NCBI GenBank assembly: GCA_963788055.1
Contig: CAWBFA010000001.1
Span: 620,001 to 684,000, forward strand
Origin: JACCTU01 sp963788055
GTDB taxonomy: Bacteria > Actinomycetota > Thermoleophilia > Gaiellales > Gaiellaceae
Direction: 5' to 3'
DNA length: 64,000 nt
Shown: positions 37,162-45,763 of the stretch, in pieces
Layout: each line of letters starts with the position of its first letter
How positions within the stretch are numbered: position 1 is the first letter of the stretch
Program-made: the position numbers and the translations under genes
The notes under the pieces: model-generated
What the model was told of the DNA's origin: nothing
What the model saw: the letters and a program-made list of their open reading frames with translations, nothing else
Databases searched by the model: none

Positions 37162-37800
37162 ATGACGCTCGGACGCGTCAAGAACACCTACACGAGCGGC
37201 GTGCGACGCCTGGCCTCTCGCTCGATCACCGGCCTCACGCAGACGCGCGTCACGCCGAACGCCTTGACGACCGCAGGGGTGACACTGTGTGCGCTTGCTT
37301 CGGTGCTCGTGTACTTCGAGTACCGAAACGAGCTGCTGTTCTTCTGGCTCGGCGCGGCGCTCTTCGTCCTGGGCTCGATCCTGGACATCCTCGACGGCGC
37401 TCTCGCGCGGGCGGGCGGCAAGACCACCCCGTTCGGCGCGTTCATCGACTCGACGACCGACCGGATCAGTGAAGGGCTCATGCTCGGCGCGATCGCGCTC
37501 GTGTTCACGCGCGACGGAAGCGAGCTCGGCGTCGGCCTGACCGTCGCCGCGATCGCCGGTTCCTTCCTCGTCAGCTACACCCGCGCCCGTGCCGAGGCGC
37601 TCGGCCTGCGCGGCGACGTCGGGATCGGCTCCCGCGCCGAGCGCGTCGTCGTGATCACGGCCGGCCTGGTCCTCGCGCCATGGGTCCCGCTCGAGCTCGC
37701 GCTCGGGGTGCTCGCCGCGACGGCCTGGATCACCGTCCTTCAGCGCGTCTTGCACGTGCGCAGCCAACTTCGAACCAGAGGAGACACCCCGAATGTCTGA
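37162..37800 (+). CDS. CDP-alcohol phosphatidyltransferase (probable phosphatidylinositol-phosphate synthase)
   Basis: This 212-residue membrane enzyme carries the complete CDP-alcohol signature DxxDGxxARxxxxxxxxGxxxDxxxD, here DILDGALARAGGKTTPFGAF followed by IDSTTD. Six membrane helices are predicted. ATG 37162 is preferred over GTG 37147, which lies inside the operator. With ino1 nearby, the alcohol is probably inositol 1-phosphate, as in mycobacterial PgsA, which gives phosphatidylinositol phosphate. The upstream PAP2 protein could then remove the phosphate. The stop overlaps the next start by eight bases. Confidence 0.85.
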   Translation: MTLGRVKNTYTSGVRRLASRSITGLTQTRVTPNALTTAGVTLCALASVLVYFEYRNELLFFWLGAALFVLGSILDILDGALARAGGKTTPFGAFIDSTTDRISEGLMLGAIALVFTRDGSELGVGLTVAAIAGSFLVSYTRARAEALGLRGDVGIGSRAERVVVITAGLVLAPWVPLELALGVLAATAWITVLQRVLHVRSQLRTRGDTPNV

Positions 37801-38218
37801 CAACGGCAAAGTCCGTGTCGCGATCATCGGCGTCGGCAACTGCGCAAACGCGCTGCTGCAGGGAGTCGAGTACTACCGCGACGCCGACCCGGACCAGTTC
37901 GTCCCCGGCCTGATGCACGTCGATCCTCGGGCCGCTGAGACACGGCCAGACGAGTTTGCGAAGAAGGCGATCCGGAGCTCGCACGGCAATAACGGGCCAG
38001 CGAGCAGGACAGAGGGGTCGACCTGTCGGATGGTGCTGGCCGAGATCGACGCCTATACGGAGGCTGAAGCCGAGCAAAACGCGACGAGAGATTCACTGAG
38101 CTCGTGCTGCGTCGCGGCCGACGCCGGGTACTTCGAGAGCGATCCTTCGACTGACACGCGCGCTCGCCTCGCTCGAGCTGTCGTGCGGCTACGGACGCAC
38201 GTGCAAGTTGGAGACTGA
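37793..38218 (+). pseudogene. truncated ino1 copy: N-terminal fragment of inositol-3-phosphate synthase
   Basis: From ATG 37793, preceded by AGAGGAGAC, the first 44 codons match the start of full-length ino1 at 39799: NGKVRVAIIGVGNCANALLQ, then YYRDADPDQFVPGLMHVD. After VD (about 37925) the match ends and the frame runs on as unrelated sequence to 38218. The NAD-binding Gly motif is there but the catalytic domain is missing. About eight codons differ between the copies, six of them synonymous, so they diverged while both were under selection. I read it as the remnant of an older operon-linked ino1. Confidence 0.75.
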
Positions 38219-38229
38219 CCCGCACCGCT

Positions 38230-38891
38230 CCTCGCCGATGTCACGGAGCGCTGGATGAGGCCTCTAACGCCCAGCTTCGCAGGCTCGGTCGGGATCGAGG
38301 CGCTCGTCGACCATCGGCGACCTTGCCGGAGCCGAACGACTGTTGAGCACGCTGCTCGACGCCCACGCCGCCGAGTCGGATACGCGCCGGCTCCGTTGCG
38401 CTCGCCTACCGCTGCCGAGGCCGATCCGCCACGGCGAGCACGAGCTGTAGGTATCGATCGAGGCGCTCGAAGACGGCGGTTTCCGGCGCCCGACGCTGAC
38501 GCAGGGGACGAACCCATTCGAACACGCCCGGACGCTGTTGGCACTCGGCTCCGTGCAGCGCCGGCGCAGACCACAAGCGCGCCGCGCGCGAGACGCTGAG
38601 AGCTCGCCGCCGAGAGCTTCGATCGGCTTGGCGCGAGACGTTGGGCGGCGAAGGCACGCTCGGAGCTGCGGCGGATCGGCGGACGGACAGCCCCGGAGAG
38701 CGCTGCTCTCCGAGACGGAGCGCCGCATCGTCGAGCTCGTCGTCGCAGGCCGCAGGAACCGCGACGTGGCGGCCGAGCTGAGCATCAGCCCGAACACGGT
38801 CGCGTGGAACCTCTCGAAGATCTACCGCAAGCTCGGCGTCAGCTCACGCACCGAGCTCGCCGCCCGCATCGCCGCAAGCACGCCGGAGTAA
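38230..38891 (+). pseudogene. decayed LuxR-family regulator
   Basis: Pieces of a LuxR regulator occur in changing frames. GAERLLSTLLDAHAAES (about 38315) is followed by helical TPR-like fragments and by ESFDRLGARRWAAKARSELRR in one frame (about 38610-38675). The HTH is in another frame: SETERRIVELVVAGRRNRDVAAELSIS and WNLSKIYRKLGVSSRTELAARIAAS, ending TAA 38889-38891. At least three frame changes separate recognisable parts, and much of the normal 900-residue protein is absent. It sits inside the block that separates the two ino1 copies. Confidence 0.7.
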
Positions 38892-38945
38892 ATCCACAAC
38901 TTCGCGCGGTTGATGGCCGACGACCTGTGCGCGAACGTCGAGCCG

Positions 38946-39224
38946 ATGCCGATCTACATCGTGGAGAGATACCTCCCAGGACGCAACCGCGCGTGGCTCG
39001 AGGCCGCGCTCGCTCGCCTCCCGAGGGCACGACGCGGCGTGGTGTACCTGGGCTCGACGTACGTCGCTTCGGACGACTCGTGCTTCTCTCGGTTCGAGGC
39101 CGAGAGCGCTGCCGACGTCAGGGACGTCAACGAGGTCGCAGGCGTGCCGTTCGCCCGAATCGTGGCGGCCGCGGAGATCGGCGTCGACGAAGGTGGTCCC
39201 ACGGACGAAGGAGGTCCATCGTGA
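38946..39224 (+). CDS. DUF4242-family small protein
   Basis: This 92-residue protein begins MPIYIVERYLPGRNRAWLEA, the DUF4242 (SCO4226-like) N-terminus. GVVYLGSTYVASDDSCFSRFEAESAADVRDVNEVAGVPFARIV is the rest of the ferredoxin-like domain. A solved Streptomyces homologue binds nickel. The residual tail GPTDEGGPS is not part of the domain. Its stop overlaps the next start (GTGA at 39221-39224). The start could also be 38910; the domain start is preferred. Confidence 0.8.
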   Translation: MPIYIVERYLPGRNRAWLEAALARLPRARRGVVYLGSTYVASDDSCFSRFEAESAADVRDVNEVAGVPFARIVAAAEIGVDEGGPTDEGGPS

Positions 39225-39650
39225 AGCGCAACGTCATCCTGCTCGTAGCGGTCGTCGGGGTCGTCGCGTTCGGGGCGGCCCGGGCGTCCGCGTCCAGCGC
39301 GCCGATCGTGATCCCGTACGAGAAGATGTGCGACCAGACCGTCGGTCACTGCGAGAGTAGCTCCGGGAGCGTCGTCACGATCGAGATGCAGGTCGATCCA
39401 ACGACCTTCCGGGCCACCGGCCACGCCGCCCAGTTCACGCTGACCGAGTGGATCACGGTCGGAGACATCTCATTCACCGCCGTGATGAATGCGCACAGAC
39501 AGCCCGGCCGGGTTCATCGTGCTGAACGGCACGGTCACGGAGGGCTCGTTCGCGGGCGCGCAGGTCCACCAGCGAAGCAACTACGTGAGCGGCCCGCCGA
39601 CCGCGTCTGAGTGGACCGGTGAGCTCCAGCTGACTCCGGCGAGTGGCTGA
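39221..39650 (+). CDS. small secreted protein, frameshifted
   Basis: GTG 39221 has a near-ideal AAGGAGG eight bases upstream. The signal peptide is KRNVILLVAVVGVVAFGAARASA. The mature part contains KMCDQTVGHCESSSGSVVTIEMQ with two cysteines. Near 39495 the frame must change by one base to read GFIVLNGTVTEGSFAGAQVHQRSNYVSG and end LTPASG at TGA 39648-39650. The product would be about 142 residues, probably beta-rich. Family not recognised. It pairs with the DUF4242 gene. Confidence 0.65.
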
Positions 39651-39733
39651 AGACGTATCACGTGGGGCCGGGCTGGACCCGGCCCCCCCGACAGTCTCGC
39701 CGACTATCCGTACCCAGCAGCGGCTCCGCGTCC

Positions 39734-39781
39734 TATCGCAGTTGTGCTATATAGCAGTCGTGCGATACAAGCAACTGCGAT
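39734..39781. promoter_or_regulatory. composite palindromic operator in front of ino1
   Basis: TGCTATATAGCA (39745-39756) is framed by TATCGCA (39734-39740) and TGCGATA (39761-39767), all centred at 39750.5. A further inverted arm, CAACTGCGAT (39772-39781), mirrors ATCGCAGTTG (39735-39744) with a different centre. The first composite is the same as at 37121-37154. The ino1 Shine-Dalgarno AGAGGAG and ATG 39799 follow within 20 bases. Confidence 0.75.
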
Positions 39782-39798
39782 CCAGAGGAGCGAACTAG

Positions 39799-40933
39799 AT
39801 GGCTTCGACTAACGGTGGACCCAAGGACGACGGCAAGGTCCGCGTCGCGATCGTCGGCGTCGGCAACTGCGCGAACGCGCTGCTGCAGGGCGTCGAGTAC
39901 TACAAGGACGCCGACGCCCGACCAGTTCGTCCCCGGCCTGATGCACGTCGACCTCGGCGGCTACCACGTCGGAGACATCGAGTTCACCGCGGCGTTCGAC
40001 GTCACGACGACGAAGGTCGGCAAGGACCTCGCCGACGCGATCTGGGCGCACCCGAACGACACGATCAAGTTCGCCGACGTGCCGCAGACCGGGATCAAGG
40101 TCTCCCGCGGGATGACCCACGACGGGATCGGCAAGTTCCTCTCCGAGGTCGTCGACAAGGCGCCCGGAGAGACCGACGACGTCGTCCGGATCCTCAAGGA
40201 GACGAAGACCGACGTCGTCGTCAACTACCTCCCCGTCGGCTCGGAGTCGGCGACGAAGTGGTACGCCGAGCAGATCCTCGAAGCCGGCTGCGCGATGGTC
40301 AACTGCATGCCGGTCTTCATCGGCCGCGAGCCGTACTGGCAGCGCCGGTTCGAGGAGGCCGGGGTGCCGATCATCGGCGACGACATCAAGTCCCAGGTCG
40401 GCGCGACGATCACGCACCGCGTGCTCACGTCGCTCTTCCGAGATCGCGGCGTCAAGCTCGACAAGACGATGCAGCTGAACGTCGGCGGCAACTCCGACTT
40501 CCTGAACATGCTCGAGCGCGAGCGCCTCGAGTCGAAGAAGATCTCGAAGACGAACGCGGTCACGTCGATGCTCGACTACGACATCGGGGAGAAGAACGTC
40601 CACGTCGGCCCGTCCGACTACGTGCCGTGGCTGACCGACCGCAAGTGGGCGTACATCCGCATGGAGGGCTCGAGCTTCGGCGACGTGCCGCTGAACGTCG
40701 AGCTCAAGCTCGAGGTCTGGGACTCGCCGAACTCGGCGGGGATCGTGATCGACGCGGTCCGGCTTGCGAAGCTCGCGCTGAACAACGGCGTCGCCGGCGC
40801 GCTCGAGGGCCCGAGCGCCTACCTGATGAAGTCGCCGCCGAAGCAGATCCAGGACGACGACGCGCACGACGCGGTCGAGCGCTTCATCGAGGAGAACCGG
40901 CGGACCCGCGAAGGCGTCTCGGCGGTCTCGTGA
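39799..40933 (+). CDS. ino1: inositol-3-phosphate synthase, one-base frameshift at codon ~38
   Basis: This enzyme isomerises glucose 6-phosphate to myo-inositol 3-phosphate for inositol lipids and mycothiol. ATG 39799 opens GKVRVAIVGVGNCANALLQG, the NAD-binding region. Near 39912 one extra base (GACGCCGACGCCCGACCAG) moves the frame; the remainder is intact: FVPGLMHVDLGGYHVGDIEF, NYLPVGSESATKWYAEQ, QVGATITHRVL, QLNVGGNSDFLNM, and KKISKTNAVTSMLDYD. Repaired length is about 377 residues, normal for the actinobacterial type. The 5' fragment at 37793 has the expected GACCCGGACCAG at that point, which supports an indel error. Confidence 0.92.
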
Positions 40934-40956
40934 GGCGGGGCTAGACTCGGGGCTCG

Positions 40957-42687
40957 ATGGGCCTCCGAGTCTGCCTCGTCACGCCCTTCTCCTGGTCGCA
41001 GCCGCACTCCGTCAACGAGCACGTCGACGGCGTCGCGCGCGAGCTGCGCTCGCTCGGCCATCACGTCACGGTGCTCGCCCCGTCGAACCGCGCGCGCGAG
41101 CTCGCAGCCGGGCGACAGATCCTGCAGAGCGGCGCCGACGCGGAGCTGATCGCCGTCGGGCCGGCGGTGCCGATCTCCCGTCGGTCGCAGATGGGGGTCC
41201 CGGTCGGTGCTCGCTTCAACCTCGAGCTCGCGCTCGGCGAAGGGCGGTACGACGTCGTGCACGGGATCGAGCCGGGCCTGCCGAGCCTCTCCTACCTTGC
41301 ACTCCGCGACGCGAAGACGCTCGCGGTCGCGTCGTTCTTCTCGCCGGAGCGGCTCGCGTACCCCCCGGGCAAGGCGCAACGGGAGCGCCTGCTCAACCGG
41401 ACCGACGCGCTGCTCGCAACGACCGAGCGCACCGCGGCGGCGGCCGCAGAGCGCTTCCCGGGTGACTACCGCGTCGTCTCGGAGGGAGTGGACGTCGAGC
41501 GCTTCGCGCCAGCGCCGAAGCGCAACGTGATCGCGATCGAGTGGCGCCCGTCGGCGCGGCCCGTCGCGCGCGCCGTGCTCCGCGCGCTCCGTGAGCTGCC
41601 CGGGTGGGAAGTGGTGTTCGTCCGCACCAGGTCGATGTTCGGGCGCCCGTTCGTGCCACGCTCCGTCCTCGACCGCGTCAGGATCGAGACGCTTCGCTCC
41701 GGCGAGTCCCGCGCGGAGCTCCTGAACAGCAGCGCGATCTTCGTCCCGGCACCGCAGGGCCTCAACCGGCTCCGGCTCGAGGCGGCCGCCGCGGGCGCTG
41801 CGATCGTCGATCCCCCAGGCGTCGAGGAGCAGCCGGCGCTCGCAGCGGCCGCGGTCGCCCGGCTCGTCGAGGACGCCGAGCACCGCACACGAGAGGCAGG
41901 CAAGGCTCGTGCGTGGGCAGAGCCGCAGAGCTTCCGAGCGGTCGCGCGCGAGCTCGCCGCGCTCTACGAAGGGCTCGCGACACTGCGGCGCCCGATGCGT
42001 GACGGGGACCCGCTCGCGGACCGGCCGTGGATCCTGGCCGACCTGCACCTGCACACCAGCTGGTCGCACGACTGTCAGATCCCGGTCGGCGAACTGCTCG
42101 ACTACGCGGAGGAGACCGGTCTCGGTGCGATCGCGGTCACCGACCACAACGTCTTCGGCGGCGCGCTCGAAGCGCTGGAGCAGGCACGCGGCCGCGAGCT
42201 GATCGTGATCCCGGGCGAGGAGGTCAAGACCGACGAGCAAGGCGAGGTGATCGGGTTGTTCCTCCGCGAGGAGATCCCGCGCGGGATGTCGTTCGCCGAC
42301 ACCATCGCCGCGATCCGCGAGCAGGGCGGAATCGTGTACCTCCCCCACCCCTTCGACCGCATCCACACCGTTCCCGACCCGACGACGATCCATCGTCAGC
42401 TCGCGCAGATCGACGTGCTCGAGGTCTACAACGCGCGGCTGCTGTTCGAGGCGTACAACGACGAAGCGCTGCGCTTCGCGCGCAAGTACGGGATGCAGAT
42501 GGGTGCGGGGTCGGACGCCCACGTGCTCCAGGGCGTCGGGACCGGCGTCCTGCGGATGCGCGCGTTCGAGGGGCCCGAGGAGTTCCTGCTCAGCCTCCGC
42601 AGCGCGCAGGTCCAGCGCCGGCCGCGGTCGCTCCTCTACCTCCAATCGCTCAAGTGGGCGGCCCAGGCCAAGGAAAGGGTCCGCTGA
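40957..42687 (+). CDS. fused GT4-type glycosyltransferase and PHP-domain protein
   Basis: This 576-residue protein joins two modules. Residues 1-345 look like a GT-B GT4 glycosyltransferase: VCLVTPFSWSQPHSVNEHVDGVARELRSLGHHVTVLAP, VVHGIEPGLPSLSYLALR, VVSEGVDVERFAP. The C-terminal acceptor/donor site NRLRLEAAAAGAAIVDPPG is weak compared with PimA-type enzymes. Residues 355-570 form a PHP phosphoesterase: ILADLHLHTSWSHDCQIPVGELLDYA, AIAVTDHNVFGGALEA, VIPGEEVKT, YLPHPFDR, and GAGSDAHVLQGVGTG, so the metal residues are present. It follows ino1 by 24 bases. A role with phosphoinositol glycolipids is plausible but unproven. Confidence 0.82.
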   Translation: MGLRVCLVTPFSWSQPHSVNEHVDGVARELRSLGHHVTVLAPSNRARELAAGRQILQSGADAELIAVGPAVPISRRSQMGVPVGARFNLELALGEGRYDVVHGIEPGLPSLSYLALRDAKTLAVASFFSPERLAYPPGKAQRERLLNRTDALLATTERTAAAAAERFPGDYRVVSEGVDVERFAPAPKRNVIAIEWRPSARPVARAVLRALRELPGWEVVFVRTRSMFGRPFVPRSVLDRVRIETLRSGESRAELLNSSAIFVPAPQGLNRLRLEAAAAGAAIVDPPGVEEQPALAAAAVARLVEDAEHRTREAGKARAWAEPQSFRAVARELAALYEGLATLRRPMRDGDPLADRPWILADLHLHTSWSHDCQIPVGELLDYAEETGLGAIAVTDHNVFGGALEALEQARGRELIVIPGEEVKTDEQGEVIGLFLREEIPRGMSFADTIAAIREQGGIVYLPHPFDRIHTVPDPTTIHRQLAQIDVLEVYNARLLFEAYNDEALRFARKYGMQMGAGSDAHVLQGVGTGVLRMRAFEGPEEFLLSLRSAQVQRRPRSLLYLQSLKWAAQAKERVR

Positions 42688-42719
42688 TCCCGAATCCCTA
42701 GGACCCGCCCTTGGTAGCC

Positions 42720-43298
42720 GTGCCCTCCGACGAAATTTCCGAGAAGTACCTGCAAAAAGCGATCTCCGAGACGAACGAGCTCGGGGAGGAAATCGCTCGG
42801 TCCGCGCCCGAGGGGGCGTTCCCCGTGATCGGCTCCGGCCACCCGCTCGCGGACGTATTCATGGTCAAGTACGGCCCGCAGCCCGCAGAGGCGCAGGAGG
42901 GAGTTGCGTTCTTCGGGCGCGCCGGCCAGGCGATCCTGAAGTCGCTCCAGCGGCTCCGGATCGACCCGCTCGCCGTCTACGGCACGAACTGCATCAAGTT
43001 CGCCGGACAGGACGAGGACGAGGCGCGCGCACAACTGACCCGCGAGCTGCACATCGTCCAGCCGAAGCTCGTCGTCGTGATGGGAGACGACGCGCTCGCG
43101 TTCGTGAACTCGCTCGCGTTTCCGCTCGCAACGCCGGTCGAGGAGCGGCTCGGCGAGCTCCAGCGCTTCACGCCGACGATCGACGCGCTCGTCGTTCCGG
43201 ACATCGACGCCTCGCTCGACGACCAAGCGGCGAAGACGAGCTTCTGGCACGCCTTCAAGACGGTCGGAGCGTGGTGGGCCGAGCTTCCGCCCTACTGA
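42720..43298 (+). CDS. divergent uracil-DNA-glycosylase-superfamily protein
   Basis: This 192-residue protein starts at GTG 42720. It resembles the family 4/5 fold: GVAFFGRAGQAILKSLQRLRIDP and VYGTNCIKFAGQDEDEARAQ match the pocket and second motif, and LVVVMGDDALAFV the central strand. The first motif is altered: where family 4 has GExPGxxED, VIGSGHPLADVFMVKYGPQP is found. The four Fe-S cysteines of family 4 are absent (one Cys only). It may be a structural or regulatory homologue. A typical UdgX is encoded at 62933. Confidence 0.7.
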   Translation: MPSDEISEKYLQKAISETNELGEEIARSAPEGAFPVIGSGHPLADVFMVKYGPQPAEAQEGVAFFGRAGQAILKSLQRLRIDPLAVYGTNCIKFAGQDEDEARAQLTRELHIVQPKLVVVMGDDALAFVNSLAFPLATPVEERLGELQRFTPTIDALVVPDIDASLDDQAAKTSFWHAFKTVGAWWAELPPY

Positions 43299-44365
43299 CG
43301 CCGCGCCTCGCCGCCGGGCTCGCACTGCTCGGCGTGCTGCTCGCGTACTACCTCGGTTTCCGGCTCCTGCCGAACCTGCCCACGAAGGGAGACGTGCTCT
43401 TCGTCTCGTTCGTGCTCATCCCCGCGGTGTTCGCGCTCGTCTGGGTTGCATTGCCGCTGCGTCACGCGAACCGGCTGCTCTGGATAGCGGTCGCATTCGT
43501 GGCGCTCGCGGTCGCCGCAAGCCTCGTCGGCCTGGACGTGCTCGCGAACTTCGCGAAGCTCGGCGCCGCGACCACGGTGGCGTTCTGGTTCCTCGGGTTC
43601 TTCGAGACCGCGCTCTGGGTCGCGCTCGTCGCGCTGCTGATCCCTGTCGTCGACTCCTACTCCGTCTGGCGAGGGCCGACGCGCCACATCATCACGGAGC
43701 GTCCCGAGGTGTTCAACGCGTTCTCCTTCTCGTTCCCGGTGATGGGCGAGCGGCAGGCGTTCGTCGGCTGGCGCGAGCCGCTCGACGGCACGAGCACGTT
43801 CGACGTCTACCGCGACCCCGGCGGCAAGCGGAACGACGAGCCGATCCGGGACGAGAACGACAACGGCCGGATCGGATTCCTCGAGGCGGAGCTCGACGCC
43901 GACCGCGACTACCGCTACCGGGTCGTCGCCCGTGACGAGGGCGGCTCGGCGTCGATCGTCGCCAGGGCCGAGGACGCGAACGAAGGCGAGCGCCACGGCG
44001 GGCCGACTTCCGACCGCCGCGCCCCGACCGACCTGCGGGTCGACAGCGTGGACTCGACGGCGAAGCTCGGTCTCCCCGACCTGCTCTTCTTCGCGCTCTT
44101 CCTCGCCGCGGCCGATCGCTTCGAGCTCAGACGTCGCGCGACCTGGTTCGCGATGACCGCATCCTTCGGGCTGACCCTCTCCGGGACGTACTTCCTCGAC
44201 GTCGACGGCCTGCCCGCGCTGCCGCTGCTCGCGATCGGCTTCCTCGTCGCCAACGCCGACCTGCTCTGGCGCATGTGGCGTGCGGAGCGAGGAGACGGGC
44301 GGGCGACGCGGGAGCCCAGGTCGCCCGCCCATCGGGAGTCGGCAGGGGAAGACCCGCCTCCTTAG
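43271..44365 (+). CDS. hypothetical membrane protein with an extracytoplasmic Fn3-like domain
   Basis: This 364-residue protein has four N-terminal membrane segments (about residues 8-125), a soluble domain (about 140-245) and two or more segments near residues 250-330. The soluble part carries ERQAFVGWREPLDGTSTFDVYRDPGG and DYRYRVVARDEGG, reminiscent of Fn3-like beta strands with a DENDNG loop. The start at GTG 43271 or 43274 overlaps the upstream gene by about 28 bases. Function unknown; the arrangement next to the glycosylase-fold gene looks operonic. Confidence 0.7.
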   Translation: MVGRASALLTPRLAAGLALLGVLLAYYLGFRLLPNLPTKGDVLFVSFVLIPAVFALVWVALPLRHANRLLWIAVAFVALAVAASLVGLDVLANFAKLGAATTVAFWFLGFFETALWVALVALLIPVVDSYSVWRGPTRHIITERPEVFNAFSFSFPVMGERQAFVGWREPLDGTSTFDVYRDPGGKRNDEPIRDENDNGRIGFLEAELDADRDYRYRVVARDEGGSASIVARAEDANEGERHGGPTSDRRAPTDLRVDSVDSTAKLGLPDLLFFALFLAAADRFELRRRATWFAMTASFGLTLSGTYFLDVDGLPALPLLAIGFLVANADLLWRMWRAERGDGRATREPRSPAHRESAGEDPPP

Positions 44366-44371
44366 CCGTCT

Positions 44372-45754
44372 CTACGACTCGGCGGTCGGACCGGTTTTCT
44401 CCAGCAGGGTCACGCACTCGACGTGCGGCGTGTGCGGGAACATGTCGACCGGCTGGGCGCGGCGGAGCTCGTAGCCGAACTGCTCGCGCAGCGTCTTCAG
44501 GTCGGACGCGAGCGTCGTCGGGTTGCACGAGACGTAGACGATCCTCGGCGCGCCGATTCGCCCGAGGCGGCGCAGCGCCTTGCCCGCGAGCCCCGCGCGG
44601 GGTGGGTCGACGACGACGAGGTCGGGCGGCCCGGAGCGCTCGAGCAGCTCCTCGACCGCGAGCCCGACGTTGCCGGCGAAGAAGGCCGTGTTCGTGATCT
44701 CGTTCAGCTCCGCGTTCTCGATCGCTCGCGCGACCGACTCCTCTGAGACCTCGATCCCCCAGACCGTCAGCGCGCTCCGCGCAAGCGTCAAGCCGATCGA
44801 GCCGATCCCGCAGTAGAGATCCCACACGGTCTCCCGGCCGGTGAGCGCCGCGTAGTCGCCGACGATCCCGTAGAGGCGCTCGGCCATCTCCGTGTTCGTC
44901 TGCAGGAACGCGTTCGGGCTGACGCGGAACCGCAGGCCGCACAGCTGCTCCTCGATCGAGTCGTCGCCCCACAAGAGCTTCGTGGGCAGGTTCGTCACCT
45001 CTGCAGGAGAGTCGTTGATCGCCCAGTGCACGGAGCGCACCTCCGGGAAGCGGCGCATCGCCTCGACGAAGTAGCCGGTCTCGAAGCGCTCGCCCTCCGC
45101 GGTCACGAGCTGCACGAGCACCTGGCCCGTGTTGCGCCCCTCGCGAAAGACGAGGTGACGGAGGTACCCGCGGTGCGTCTCCTGGTCGTACGCCTCGAGC
45201 CCCTCCTCGCGCGCCCACGCCCGAACCGCGTTGCGAATGTCGTTACCCAGGTCCGTCGTGAGCCAGCACTGCTCGATCTCGAGCACCTCGTCCCAGCGCC
45301 CCGCCCTGTGCAGGCCGAGCGTCGGCCCGTCGTCGTCCTGCGTGAACGAGTACTCCATCTTGTTGCGGTAGTGAAAGACCGACGCTGCGGGCACGATCTG
45401 CTCGAGCGGCGGATCGACGATCCCGCCGAGCCGGCGCAGCGCATCGGCGACTTGGTCGGCTTTCGCTGCCAGCTGGGCGTCGTAGGCGAGATCCTGGAAC
45501 CGGCAGCCGCCGCAGGCCGGGTAGTGCGCGCACGGGGCGTCGACGCGCACCGGGCCCGGCGCGAGGATCTCCGTCGCGAGCGCCTCGGCGTGGTTTCGCT
45601 TGACCTTCGTGACACGCGCGCGCACCGTGTCGCCCGGCAACCCGCGCCGCACGAACACGACGAACCCGTTCAACCGCGCGACGCCGTTGCCGCCGTAGGC
45701 GAGCGAGTCGATCGTGAGCTCGAGCTCCTCGTCCTTCGCAACGGGCGGGGCCAT
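44372..45754 (-). CDS. rlmD: 23S rRNA (uracil-C5)-methyltransferase, RlmD/TrmA family
   Basis: This 460-residue enzyme makes m5U in 23S rRNA. The N-terminal TRAM domain (about 8-66) has LTIDSLAYGGNGVARLNGFVVFV. The iron-sulfur cluster cysteines are in CAHYPACGGCRFQDL and in EIEQCWL. The SAM-binding motif is VWDLYCGIGSIGLTLAR, with VVVDPPRAGL and the catalytic VYVSCNPTTLASDL. HTPHVECVTLLEK closes the fold. The family also includes TrmA and RlmC, so the exact uridine is not certain. Gene symbol is therefore provisional. Confidence 0.9.
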   Translation of the reverse strand: MAPPVAKDEELELTIDSLAYGGNGVARLNGFVVFVRRGLPGDTVRARVTKVKRNHAEALATEILAPGPVRVDAPCAHYPACGGCRFQDLAYDAQLAAKADQVADALRRLGGIVDPPLEQIVPAASVFHYRNKMEYSFTQDDDGPTLGLHRAGRWDEVLEIEQCWLTTDLGNDIRNAVRAWAREEGLEAYDQETHRGYLRHLVFREGRNTGQVLVQLVTAEGERFETGYFVEAMRRFPEVRSVHWAINDSPAEVTNLPTKLLWGDDSIEEQLCGLRFRVSPNAFLQTNTEMAERLYGIVGDYAALTGRETVWDLYCGIGSIGLTLARSALTVWGIEVSEESVARAIENAELNEITNTAFFAGNVGLAVEELLERSGPPDLVVVDPPRAGLAGKALRRLGRIGAPRIVYVSCNPTTLASDLKTLREQFGYELRRAQPVDMFPHTPHVECVTLLEKTGPTAES

Positions 45755-45763
45755 GCCGTGAGG

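Noticed and set aside
41466..42645. Long antisense frames across the GT4-PHP gene
   Set aside because: The plus strand has strong domains over the full length; the antisense products are low-complexity.
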